Shown here: positions 41,644-49,661 of the stretch, piece after piece
Numbering within the stretch: the stretch's first letter is position 1
Layout: every line of letters begins with the position of its first letter
Assembly: GCA_039649175.1 (NCBI GenBank)
Contig: JBBWZS010000020.1
Coordinates: 1 to 64,000 of the forward strand
DNA length: 64,000 bases
Reading direction: 5' to 3'
Source: DATAQC01 sp039649175
GTDB lineage: Bacteria; Actinomycetota; Acidimicrobiia; Acidimicrobiales; AC-14
Made by a program: the position numbers and the translations under genes
The notes under the pieces: model-generated
The model's database searches: none
What the model was told of the DNA's origin: nothing
The model's input: the letters and a program-made list of their open reading frames with translations, nothing else

Positions 41644-42424
41644 CTCCTCCCACCAACCTCCCCCGTAGGGCCACCAGCACGGCCAAGGCGACCCCCAGCA
41701 GGACCAGCGACAGGGCGATGGCGCCCTCGGGCCGGGTCTGGAGGGTGACGTAGATGGCGCTGGGCATGGTCTGGGTGCGGCCCGGGAGGTTGCCGGCGAA
41801 GGTGATGGTGGCGCCGAACTCGCCCAGGGCGCGCGCCCAGCACAGGGCGGCGCCGGCGGCCACCGAGGGAGCGGCCAGGGGAAGGGTGACGGTGCGGAAC
41901 CTCCGCCAGGGGCCGGCCCCCAGGGTCGCGGCGGCCTCGTCGTAGCACCGGTTGGCCTGGCGCAGGCCGGCCTCGGCGGTGATGACCAGGAACGGCATGG
42001 CCACGAACGCCTCGGCCACGATCACCCCTCTGGTGGTGAAGGGCAGCGGGAACCCGGGCAGCGACCCGAAGTGGCGTCCGAGGAAGCCGCCCCGTCCGAA
42101 CGCCGACAGCAGGGCGACGCCGCCCACGACGGGCGGCAGCACCATGGGCAGCAGGACCAGGGCTCGCACCAGCGAGCGGCCGGGGAACGACAACCGGGCC
42201 AGGACCCAGGCCAGCGGCACCCCGAGCACGACGGCCACCGCCAGCGCGCCCAGCGAGCACTCCAGCGAGAGGCGCAGGGCCTGGCCCACCTCGGGAGTGG
42301 ACAGCTCCGGGCCCAGCCGTGACCACGGCGCCCGTTGCAGCAGGCCGATGAGGGGCACGGCGACCAGCGCCACTGCCCCCACCGCGGGCACGACGAGCCC
42401 CAGCGGTGGACGGGCCTTACTCAC
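41627..42424 (-). CDS. modB: molybdate ABC transporter permease
   Basis: A 265-residue permease with five or six transmembrane helices. The cytoplasmic EAA-type loop reads EAAATLGAGPWRRFRTVTLPLAAPS, and CWARALGEFGATITFAGNLPGRTQT is characteristic of ModB. It overlaps modA by four bases and modC by 17, so expression is coupled. Confidence 0.92.
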   Translation of the reverse strand: MSKARPPLGLVVPAVGAVALVAVPLIGLLQRAPWSRLGPELSTPEVGQALRLSLECSLGALAVAVVLGVPLAWVLARLSFPGRSLVRALVLLPMVLPPVVGGVALLSAFGRGGFLGRHFGSLPGFPLPFTTRGVIVAEAFVAMPFLVITAEAGLRQANRCYDEAAATLGAGPWRRFRTVTLPLAAPSVAAGAALCWARALGEFGATITFAGNLPGRTQTMPSAIYVTLQTRPEGAIALSLVLLGVALAVLVALRGRLVGGDGSSR

Positions 42425-43224
42425 GGGGCCCCGAAGCCGTGGGACGCCAGGGTGGCCTCACCGGCGCCGCCCACCAGGTCGTCGACGAACGCCTGGGCGC
42501 GGCGGCGGTTCGTGGTGGCGCGCACCACGGCAGCCGGATACCGGGTCACCACGTTGGCATCGTCGGGGATCTCGACTCGTGTCACCTCGTCGCCGGCCGC
42601 GGCCGCGTCGGTGACGTAGACGATGCCGGCGTCGGCGTCGCCGGATGCCACCCGGCGCAGCACCGCCTTCACGTCCAGCTCCCGTGACACCGGGTGCACC
42701 GTCACACCGGCGCGCCGCAGCGCCTCGGCGGCCGACCGTCCCGCCGGCACCGCAGGGTCGGCGAGGACCACCCTCCGGTCGTCGTTGGCCAGGTCACCCA
42801 GCGAGGACACACCCTTGGGGTTGCCTCTTTGCACCACGATGGCCAGCTTGTTGTGCGCGAAGATCCGGGGAGCGTCGACCAGCCCGGCCGCCACCAACGG
42901 CGCCATGCTGGTCTCGTCGGCGGTGGCCACCACGTCGGCAGGGGCGCCGGCGCCGACCTGGGCCACAACCTGCTGGGACCCGGCGAAGCTGTAGGTGACG
43001 GCCAGGCCGGCGTGGTCGGTCGCCCGCCGCCAGCCGGGGTCGTCGAACGCCTCGGTGAGCGAGGCGGCCGCCACCACGGTGAGCGAGCCAGTGGCGCCAT
43101 GCGTCGATGGCGGCGAGGCACCGACGTGGCAGCCGCCGGCGGCCAGCGCCGTGACCGCGAGCATCGCCGTCGCCACCACCGCCCGCGGGCGGGAACGGCG
43201 CCGGCCCCCTCTCACTCCGGTCAC
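42421..43224 (-). CDS. modA: molybdate ABC transporter substrate-binding lipoprotein
   Basis: A 267-residue periplasmic-type binding protein. A signal peptide ends at a lipobox-like AAGGC at about 33-37. The mature protein has LTVVAAASLTEAFDD, SFAGSQQVVAQVGAGAPADVVATAD and NKLAIVVQRGNP, the ModA oxyanion-binding framework. GTG 43224 overlaps the stop of the regulator gene (GTGA); GTG 43215 is a close alternative. Specificity for molybdate over tungstate is assumed from the Mop-domain regulator and modB. Confidence 0.9.
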   Translation of the reverse strand: MTGVRGGRRRSRPRAVVATAMLAVTALAAGGCHVGASPPSTHGATGSLTVVAAASLTEAFDDPGWRRATDHAGLAVTYSFAGSQQVVAQVGAGAPADVVATADETSMAPLVAAGLVDAPRIFAHNKLAIVVQRGNPKGVSSLGDLANDDRRVVLADPAVPAGRSAAEALRRAGVTVHPVSRELDVKAVLRRVASGDADAGIVYVTDAAAAGDEVTRVEIPDDANVVTRYPAAVVRATTNRRRAQAFVDDLVGGAGEATLASHGFGAP

Positions 43225-43622
43225 TCCGGCGCCGCCACCTCGATGACCACGTTGGTGGCCTTGATGACGGCGACGGCCAGCATGCCCGGCGCCAGGCCCA
43301 GCTCGTCGGCCGCCTCCCGGCTCATCAGCGACACCACCCGGTGGCGGCCGGCGTAGATCTCCACCTGGGCCATCACCTTGTCCTTGACCACCTCGGTGAC
43401 GATGCCGGCGAAGCGGTTCCGTGCCGATCCCGACACGACGACACCCGAGTCGGGCCCCGACGCCTGCGCCGAGGCGAATTGGGCCAGCACCTCGCCGTCG
43501 ACGACGCGGCGGCCGCCCGCGGTGCGGGTCGTGGCCAACTTGCCCGCATCGGCCCACCGCCGCACGGTGTCGGGGCTGACCCCGAGCAACTCGGCTGCCT
43601 GCCCCATGCGATACGCCACCAT
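43221..43622 (-). CDS. HTH-Mop (TOBE) molybdate-responsive regulator
   Basis: A 133-residue protein. Residues 1-50 are an excisionase/MerR-type helix-turn-helix (YRMGQAAELLGVSPDTVRRWADAGKL); residues 65-133 are a Mop/TOBE domain (ARNRFAGIVTEVVKDKVMAQVEI, VIKATNVVIEV) that binds molybdate. It probably binds DNA in response to molybdate and controls its own operon, which it heads. ATG 43622 has TAGGCT seven bases upstream, so the mRNA is probably leaderless. Confidence 0.87.
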   Translation of the reverse strand: MVAYRMGQAAELLGVSPDTVRRWADAGKLATTRTAGGRRVVDGEVLAQFASAQASGPDSGVVVSGSARNRFAGIVTEVVKDKVMAQVEIYAGRHRVVSLMSREAADELGLAPGMLAVAVIKATNVVIEVAAPE

Positions 43623-43629
43623 GGCGGCA

Positions 43630-43635
43630 AGCCTA
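43630..43635 (-). promoter_or_regulatory. leaderless-type -10 element of the mod operon
   Basis: TAGGCT on the minus strand, seven bases before ATG 43622. The upstream side, 43636-43839, also holds the promoter region of the divergent sigma-factor gene, where I see no clear element. Confidence 0.55.
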
Positions 43636-43839
43636 ACCCGCAGTTGCTGCTTCGTTCCCTCTCTCCTCCCCATACCTGCGGGTCGGATGCATGTTGGAGC
43701 CGACGTTTGCGCCCACGGTCAGAAACCCGGAAGACGGTGGGCCTCAGCGGGGTTGTGATGAATGGCGGACGGGAGCCTCGGGTCGTCAGCCCGACGCCGA
43801 ACCGAATCTTTGGCCGTACGACTCACGTGGAGCATGCCC

Positions 43840-44781
43840 ATGCCGCAAGGCAGCAGCGATCGTTCGAATACCGAGGACATCCTCCGGCGCTACCTGTGCG
43901 AGATCGGCCGCACACCGCTCCTCAGCAAGGATGACGAGCAGCGTCTGGGGCGGGTGATCGCAGACGGGCGCAGTGCTGCCTCGGCGTTGCGACGTCGGGG
44001 CCAGGAACTGCCCGCGGAACGGCGTGACGAGCTGGAGGCGGCGGTGGCCGAGGGCGAGAAGGCGGCTCAGACCTTCGTCGAGTCGAACCTGCGCCTGGTC
44101 GTCTCCGTGGCCAAGCGCTACCAGTCGTCGGACCTCCCGCTCCTGGACCTGATCCAGGAGGGCAACCTCGGCCTGATCCGGGCGGTGGAGAAGTTCGACG
44201 TGACCAAGGGGTTCCGGTTCTCCACCTACGCGACCTGGTGGATCCGTCAGGCCATCGGCCTGGCCGTGGCCAACACCGGCCGCACCATCCGCCTTCCGGT
44301 GCACGTCGGCGAGACGGTCGCCAAGGTCCAGCGGGCCCGGGTGGCCCTGGAGGCGGAGCTGGGCCGCCCACCGGACATCGAAGAGCTGTCAGCGCAGACC
44401 GATCTCTCACCGGCCCGGGTCCAAGAGGCGCTCCAACAGGGGCACCACCCCACGTCGATCTTCGACCCGATGGCCGCCGACCACGACCTCACCCTGGCTG
44501 ACGTCATCGAGGATCCCAACGAGACCAGCGCCATCGACCAGGTCATCGCCGCCTCGCTGCCCGCCCAGGTTCGGGACCTCCTGAGCGTCCTCACCGATCG
44601 AGAGCGCGAGATCGTCTGTCTGCGGTACGGCCTCGATCGGGGGAAGCCTCGCACTCTCGCCGAGCTCGGTCACGCCTGCAGGCTCAGCCCCGAGGGTGTC
44701 CGTCACGTGGAGAAGAAGGCCCTGGCCAAGCTGCGCCGCCAGTGCACCTCGGCCGGCCTCATCGACCTGCTCGCCGGCTGA
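43840..44781 (+). CDS. RNA polymerase sigma factor, sigma-70 family (group 2-like)
   Basis: A 313-residue sigma factor with regions 1.2 to 4: DILRRYLCEIGRTPLL, the 2.2-2.4 core GNLGLIRAVEKFDVTKGFRFSTYATWWIRQAI, region 3 LPVHVGETVAKVQRARVALEAELGRPP and region 4 LTDREREIVCLRYGLD. It lacks the long region 1.1, so it is a HrdB/SigB-like alternative factor rather than the main housekeeping one. ATG 43840 has GGAG seven bases upstream; ATG 43834 and 43762 are less well placed. Confidence 0.9.
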   Translation: MPQGSSDRSNTEDILRRYLCEIGRTPLLSKDDEQRLGRVIADGRSAASALRRRGQELPAERRDELEAAVAEGEKAAQTFVESNLRLVVSVAKRYQSSDLPLLDLIQEGNLGLIRAVEKFDVTKGFRFSTYATWWIRQAIGLAVANTGRTIRLPVHVGETVAKVQRARVALEAELGRPPDIEELSAQTDLSPARVQEALQQGHHPTSIFDPMAADHDLTLADVIEDPNETSAIDQVIAASLPAQVRDLLSVLTDREREIVCLRYGLDRGKPRTLAELGHACRLSPEGVRHVEKKALAKLRRQCTSAGLIDLLAG

Positions 44782-44844
44782 CACCGGTCACGGCGCGTCG
44801 CCGCGCCTCCCCGGGGTGATTCCCGAGAACTGACCCCGATCCCT

Positions 44845-45753
44845 TCAGCGGGCCCGGGCGGGAGTGCGGGTGGTGGTGCGGGCGCGGGAAGGGCCGGCGG
44901 AGGGGCGCTTCGGGGCAGCCTGGCGCTTGACGCGACCGGCGGCCTCCTTGGCCTCGCCCTTGACCGCTTCGGTCGACCCCTTGGCCTGGCGCTTCACCCG
45001 AGAGGTCGCCCCCTTGGCCTCCTTGGTGACCGTCTCGGTGGCGTCGGTGGCCCGCTCCTTCACCGTGCCGACCGACGACTCGGCCGTGCCCTTGACCTGC
45101 CCGGCCGCCTCGGTGGCCGTCTCCTTGACCTTCTCGAGGCTCTGCTGGGCGCTGGATTGAAGCTCGCCGGCCACCGACTTGCCCGCCTCGGCCACGCTCT
45201 TGGTGATCGGCTCCAGCCTCTCCTTGGCCTTGTCGGTGAGCTGCTTCTCCCTGTCGGTGGGCGGAAGCAGGGCGGCGGCGAAGAACCCGCCGGCGAAGGC
45301 CAGGAGGCCGGCGGCGACGGGGTTGCCCTCGGCCTTGCGGCGAGCCCCCTGCGGGGCGTCGCGCACGTTGTCGACCACCGTCGAGGCCGCCGAACCGGCG
45401 CGCGCTCCCACGGTGGGGCTCTGGGCCCGGACGGTGCCGGCCCTTCCGGACAGCTGGCCCCCGCCGATGCTGGCGCTGCCACTCCCGTTGCCACTGCCGT
45501 GGCCATTGCCGTTCCCGCTGCCGCTTCCGACCACGCTGCGCACCCCCTGGCGGACGGCGTCCGCCCCTCGTCGGGCCAGCCGGGCGGGGCTGACCTTCTC
45601 CTTCACGTCGTCGACCTTGTCGGCCAGATCGGCCTTGGCCCTGGCCACCACCTTCTTGGGGGCGACTCGGTCGCCCACGGCCTCGAGCGTCTCGCCCAGG
45701 TCTTCGCGGATGTCGTCGATCTCGCTCCTGAGCTCCTCCGGGCTTCTGTCCAT
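44845..45753 (-). CDS. DUF3618-containing envelope/stress protein
   Basis: A 302-residue protein. Residues 1-60 match DUF3618 (MDRSPEELRSEIDDIREDLGETLEAVGDRV). A Gly/Ser/Asn-rich linker, a hydrophobic segment (NPVAAGLLAFAGGFFAAALLPP, about 145-166) and a long KEAKGATSRVKRQAKGST-type amphipathic repeat region like LEA proteins follow, ending in a basic tail. It is last in a three-gene operon with a holin-like and a coiled protein; this set is common near actinobacterial stress genes. Function is unknown. Confidence 0.8.
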   Translation of the reverse strand: MDRSPEELRSEIDDIREDLGETLEAVGDRVAPKKVVARAKADLADKVDDVKEKVSPARLARRGADAVRQGVRSVVGSGSGNGNGHGSGNGSGSASIGGGQLSGRAGTVRAQSPTVGARAGSAASTVVDNVRDAPQGARRKAEGNPVAAGLLAFAGGFFAAALLPPTDREKQLTDKAKERLEPITKSVAEAGKSVAGELQSSAQQSLEKVKETATEAAGQVKGTAESSVGTVKERATDATETVTKEAKGATSRVKRQAKGSTEAVKGEAKEAAGRVKRQAAPKRPSAGPSRARTTTRTPARAR

Positions 45754-45754
45754 C

Positions 45755-46222
45755 TCAGTACCTTCTTCCCCATGCGTCGCTGTAGGTGGGTTGCTCGGAG
45801 CTGTTGACGCCCCGCTGGAGTGAGTCCTTGGCCGTCTCCACGTCTTCCTTCACCGTCTCCACCGTCTGCTGCGGCACGGGGCGGACGGTGGACAGCTTGG
45901 ACTTGCCCTGGACGGCCAGGACGCCGGCCACGGCCAGGAAGACCACACCGACCACGAGGAAGGCCACGCCCGCGGGCATGATCTCGGCCAGCCCCCACGC
46001 GGCGGCGAAGGCGAGCAGGATCAGGGCGACGAAGCCGACGGCGCCGGCGGCTCCGAACGCCCCCAGCCCCTTGCCCGCCTGGGCGATCTGCTCCTTGGTC
46101 TCGACCCGGGCCAGCTCCATCTCCTTGCGGACGAGTTGCTGGAGCTGACCGGTGACGTCGGAGATGAGCTCGCCCAGGGACGGTTCGTCCTTGCTCATCG
46201 AAGCGGAGGGGCCCACGGTCAC
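45755..46222 (-). CDS. phage-holin-superfamily III-like membrane protein
   Basis: A 155-residue protein with an N-terminal helical part (LGELISDVTGQLQQLVRKEMELARVETKEQ) and two transmembrane helices (about 58-80 and 85-108). This is the actinobacterial Phage_holin_3_6 (DUF1469) type, despite its name a chromosomal membrane protein. GTG 46222 overlaps the upstream stop (GTGA); ATG 46198 is an alternative. Confidence 0.82.
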   Translation of the reverse strand: MTVGPSASMSKDEPSLGELISDVTGQLQQLVRKEMELARVETKEQIAQAGKGLGAFGAAGAVGFVALILLAFAAAWGLAEIMPAGVAFLVVGVVFLAVAGVLAVQGKSKLSTVRPVPQQTVETVKEDVETAKDSLQRGVNSSEQPTYSDAWGRRY

Positions 46223-47055
46223 CTCGTCCGGGCGGCGCGGGCAATGGCGGCGCGCGCCGCGCTGCGATCGGCGGGGGCAGGAGCGCCGCCGCCGGCCCGC
46301 GCCGGCGTGGCCGACGCGGGCGTGGCAGCCGCCCGGGGGGCAGGCGGACGTGAGACCGAGGCCCGGGCCACCGGCGCCTGGCGGGTGGGCGCGGGCGCAG
46401 CGACAGGGGCCTCAGCGGCGGCGCCGTCACCGTCGGCGGAGTTGGCCCGTACCGCGCGGCCGATGCCGAACCCGGCGATGGCGGCGCCGACGAGGAACGC
46501 GCCGGGGCGGCGGCGGGCGAACGCCTGGAGATCGTCGAGAACGCCCGTCACCCCCCGCGTATCGATGTCCGACGCCAGCCCGTAGAGGCGATCGGCGGCG
46601 TCGTAGACGGCGTCGGCGGCGTTGGACACGTAGGGCTTGAGGTTCTCGGCGTCATCGGGACGACCCTCGACCAGCGCCTGCACCTCGTCGCCGATCATCG
46701 ACAGCGTGTCGGCCAGGCGTCGGGACTGGGCCTGCGCCTGCTGCTCGAGCTGGGTCTTGGCCTCCTCGGCCAGCGAGCGGCCCTGCTCGAGGGCCTCACC
46801 GCCCACCTTGGCGGCCTGCTCCTTGACGGTGCCCGTCACCTCACGGACCTGGTCGGTGGTGACGGCCACCACCTCCTGGCCCTTCTCGGCCGCGGTTGAC
46901 GCCACCTCCTGGGCCTGGTCGGTGGCGGCCGACGCCACGTCCTGGGCCTCGTCAGCGGCCCGCGAGCCCACCTTCGAGCCCGACCGGGCCGCGGCACGGC
47001 CTGTCGAACGGGTCCGCACGGTCGGGCTGACCGAAGTCGTCCGTCGTTGTGCCAT
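46219..47055 (-). CDS. coiled-coil/LEA-like membrane-associated protein
   Basis: A 278-residue protein. Residues 30-120 are alanine- and glutamine-rich heptads (AADEAQDVASAATDQAQEV), then a helical part SMIGDEVQALVEGRP, a glycine-rich hydrophobic segment (PGAFLVGAAIAGFGIGRAV, about 185-204) and an Ala/Pro/Arg tail. No catalytic domain is seen. It heads the three-gene operon 47055-44845. AAGGAG precedes ATG 47055 by seven bases. Confidence 0.78.
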   Translation of the reverse strand: MAQRRTTSVSPTVRTRSTGRAAARSGSKVGSRAADEAQDVASAATDQAQEVASTAAEKGQEVVAVTTDQVREVTGTVKEQAAKVGGEALEQGRSLAEEAKTQLEQQAQAQSRRLADTLSMIGDEVQALVEGRPDDAENLKPYVSNAADAVYDAADRLYGLASDIDTRGVTGVLDDLQAFARRRPGAFLVGAAIAGFGIGRAVRANSADGDGAAAEAPVAAPAPTRQAPVARASVSRPPAPRAAATPASATPARAGGGAPAPADRSAARAAIARAARTR

Positions 47056-47225
47056 GTGTCGCTCCTTCGTATCGAGCGTCCTGCCTGGGATCAGGGGGGT
47101 CCTTGTTCGCCAGCTCGCTTCGCCGACACGTGACCTTCGGGCGAAACGCCCGTCGGCCCTGTCGAGGCTGACTGCTCAACCACAGATTTTCCTGCCCAAT
47201 GCCGGCGCCGGTAAACCTGGTGTCG

Positions 47226-48620
47226 TCAGGCGAGCAGGCGGGACAGCTCGGCCCGGTCGGGCCCGGGCAGGTGCGGGCTCTCGAAGCCGGCGACGGCGTC
47301 CACCCGCTCGGCGAACCCGGGGCGGGCGAACACCTCGTCGGGCAGGGCCAGGCACCCGGTCACCTCGAGGAGGCCTCGGAACACCTCGGGGTCGCCCATG
47401 GCGGCGCCGAACATCGCAGCCGCCACGGAGCCGACCGGCGGTGGCTCCTCACCGTTGCGCAGGGCGCTCATCTCGGCCATGCGGGCCCTATCGGCCCGGA
47501 TCTGGTCCCGGTAGAACGGGCCCACCTCGACCTCGGTCGTCTCGGCCCACGCCCGGGCGAAGCCCACCGGGTCGTCGAGGTCCGAGCGCACGACGTCACG
47601 CAGGCACTGGGCGTGGAGGAGCCCGACGGTCATCCCCCTGCCGGCCGACGGGTTCGTGCACGCCCAGGCGTCGCCGACGGCGGCGATCCCCGTGGCCACC
47701 GGGCGGCCGTCGATCACGAAACGGTGGTGGCGGTCGAGCACGCCGGCCGTGGTGAGCACGTCCGAGATCGGTTCGCCGTCGAGCCAGTGGGCGTACAGCG
47801 GGCAGGCGGCCACCACCGCGGCGAAACGGTCGGGCTCCCGCAGCCTCTTGAACAGCGGATCGGACGACGCCGCCCACACCGTCACCGACCAGGTGCCGTT
47901 GTCGCCGGGGATGGTCAGCACCGAGAAGGTCCCCAGGTCGGCCACCGGCGGCCCGACCATGGGCGGCGGGTTCGGACCGGTGAAGAACCGGGTGTGGTAG
48001 ACGAACCCGCAGTCCTCGGCATCGACCTCGGGCCGGCGCGCCCCGATGGCGCCCAGCAGCTCACCCAGCCTGGTCCGCCGGCCCATGGCGTCGACCACCA
48101 GGTCGGCGGCGCAGCGGTCCCCGTTGCCGGTGACCACGCCGGTGACGTGCGGGACACCGTCGATGGCGCCGGGACCTGCGGTCAACCGGGCCACTTCGAC
48201 GCCCCGCCGCACCGTCACGCCGGGCGTGTGCCGGGCGGCGTGAGCCAGCACGGATTCGACGACCGGACGACGACCGGTGACGAACCGGAACCGGTCGTCG
48301 TCGGGCCGGGCTGACGGGTCCTCGACGGAGGGCGGCAACAGGTACATCGGGTTCATCGACACGCACCCGGCTTCCACCAGGGCGTCGACCGTCCCTGGCA
48401 GCTCCTCGTCGAGGATGGTGCGGAACCGGGGCAGCAGGATGTGGGCCTGGTGGAACTGGGCCACGCCGGTGCGCTCCCACTCGTCCCAGGCCTGCGATGC
48501 CACGTCGGGCGGCAGGGCGGCGTCGCGCTCGAGGACGAGCACCTCGTGACCGTCGCGGGCCAGCAGCATGGCCGTCGACAGACCGATGACGCTTCCACCG
48601 CACACGAGCACCGAGGCCAT
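47226..48620 (-). CDS. FAD-dependent oxidoreductase (monooxygenase / geranylgeranyl-reductase-like)
   Basis: A 464-residue flavoprotein. The Rossmann motif reads VLVCGGSVIGLSTAMLLARDG (about 4-24), where the first Gly-x-Gly is Gly-Gly-Ser; TGRRPVVESVLAHAA and the second FAD motif GDAWACTNPSAGRGM (about 317-331) are typical of PHBH-fold enzymes. The substrate is unknown. A possible promoter lies 190 bases upstream, which would give a long leader. Confidence 0.8.
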   Translation of the reverse strand: MASVLVCGGSVIGLSTAMLLARDGHEVLVLERDAALPPDVASQAWDEWERTGVAQFHQAHILLPRFRTILDEELPGTVDALVEAGCVSMNPMYLLPPSVEDPSARPDDDRFRFVTGRRPVVESVLAHAARHTPGVTVRRGVEVARLTAGPGAIDGVPHVTGVVTGNGDRCAADLVVDAMGRRTRLGELLGAIGARRPEVDAEDCGFVYHTRFFTGPNPPPMVGPPVADLGTFSVLTIPGDNGTWSVTVWAASSDPLFKRLREPDRFAAVVAACPLYAHWLDGEPISDVLTTAGVLDRHHRFVIDGRPVATGIAAVGDAWACTNPSAGRGMTVGLLHAQCLRDVVRSDLDDPVGFARAWAETTEVEVGPFYRDQIRADRARMAEMSALRNGEEPPPVGSVAAAMFGAAMGDPEVFRGLLEVTGCLALPDEVFARPGFAERVDAVAGFESPHLPGPDRAELSRLLA

Positions 48621-48813
48621 GGCCCCTAGCTCATCACGTGGCGGGAAGGTCGAGCGCCCGGCCCCGGGAGGGCCACCCGGGTGGGGCGACCGGCGGTGTG
48701 CGTGGGACGGTGGTCACCCACCGCCCGCCTCACACGCCCCGACGATCGCTCCTTCCCCCGGCGACTTCCGCCACCCGTGGCACGAAGTCTCGGGCACCCA
48801 CCGACCCGGGTCA

Positions 48814-48842
48814 ATAGTGGATTTGCACACCTATCGCGTAAA
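48814..48842 (-). promoter_or_regulatory. possible promoter in the 48621-48903 gap
   Basis: On the minus strand TTTACG (48842-48837), a 17-base spacer and CACTAT (48819-48814) resemble -35 and -10 boxes inside the only AT-rich patch of this 283-base gap. TGACGTCA lies just upstream. It would serve the FAD gene at 48620. The rest of the gap shows nothing clear. Confidence 0.3.
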
Positions 48843-48903
48843 TGACGTCACCGGCCGTGGCATCCCGGGCGGCGCGACGCCGTCGTCTCTGGGCCCTGAG
48901 CTC

Positions 48904-49590
48904 TCAGCCGACGGTCAGGCAGGTGCCCAGCACGCAGACCCGGGCCAGGTAGGTCGGGGGCAACGGCGCAGGGCGGGTCACGAGGGGTTCGAGAGCCGAT
49001 CCCGGTGCCACCGGAGGGGCGGCTGCTGCTGCGACGGGGGCCGAGGTGGTGGAGACGGCCGGCGCGGCGACACCCGCCGCGGGGTCCGGGGCCGCCGGTG
49101 AGGTGGGGGCGGCGGAAGGGGCCGGTGGTCGAGGCGACACCTGTGCGGGCAGCACGGCGTCCTGCGGCTGCGCCTGCGCCTGCGCCGAGGCAGGCGGCGG
49201 AGGCGACGGCGACGCGGACGGCGGCGACGTCACCGCAGGCAGATCTGCGGCCGGCGCAGGTGCGGGCCCGGTGCGGGGGCTGGTCGAGCCGGGGACGGGG
49301 GCGACGCCGCGCCGGGGCGAGGCGGGACCGAAGGCGAGGCCCCAGACCAGCGCGCCCACGACGAGGGCGACCACCACCGCCAGCGCGGCCGCCATCACCG
49401 CACGGGGACGGCGGCGCCATTCCTTCGCGCGGTCCGACGCGACGGCGTCGTCCCACTCCTGGAGGAAGCGCCCCAGCTGGCGGTGGGCGTCGAGGTGGGC
49501 CAGCTCGTCGCGCGGATCGGGCGAGCCGTGCTTGCACGTGGGGCACGTCCAGGTGTTCCGGGTCGAGCCCGCTGTCGAGACAGGAGTCAC
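48904..49590 (-). CDS. zinc-finger-like single-pass membrane protein with Pro/Ala-rich exterior
   Basis: A 228-residue protein. A cytoplasmic zinc-binding motif WTCPTCKHGSPDPRDELAHLDAH (C-x2-C...H-x3-H, about 14-36) is followed by a basic stretch, one transmembrane helix (about 65-88) and a long Pro/Ala/Ser-rich external part that ends with a conserved-looking YLARVCVLGTCLTVG. The layout resembles anti-sigma-factor-like proteins, but I see no specific match. GTG 49590 lies six bases after GATACG, with TTAAGT 17 bases further up, so it may be leaderless. Confidence 0.7.
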   Translation of the reverse strand: MTPVSTAGSTRNTWTCPTCKHGSPDPRDELAHLDAHRQLGRFLQEWDDAVASDRAKEWRRRPRAVMAAALAVVVALVVGALVWGLAFGPASPRRGVAPVPGSTSPRTGPAPAPAADLPAVTSPPSASPSPPPPASAQAQAQPQDAVLPAQVSPRPPAPSAAPTSPAAPDPAAGVAAPAVSTTSAPVAAAAAPPVAPGSALEPLVTRPAPLPPTYLARVCVLGTCLTVG

Positions 49591-49661
49591 TGCGACCGTA
49601 TCGGCAACCCCGGCGGCCGACTTAAGGGGGATTTAGGAAAAGTTTTCCCGGCGCCCGCGCG

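Noticed and set aside
45755..46222. Prophage remnant suggested by the holin-like protein
   Set aside because: This holin-type family is a normal chromosomal actinobacterial membrane protein; no phage genes, integrase or attachment sites are nearby.
48568..49101. Plus-strand open frame in and around the 48621-48903 gap
   Set aside because: It overlaps two well-supported minus-strand genes, has no ribosome-binding site and no domain.
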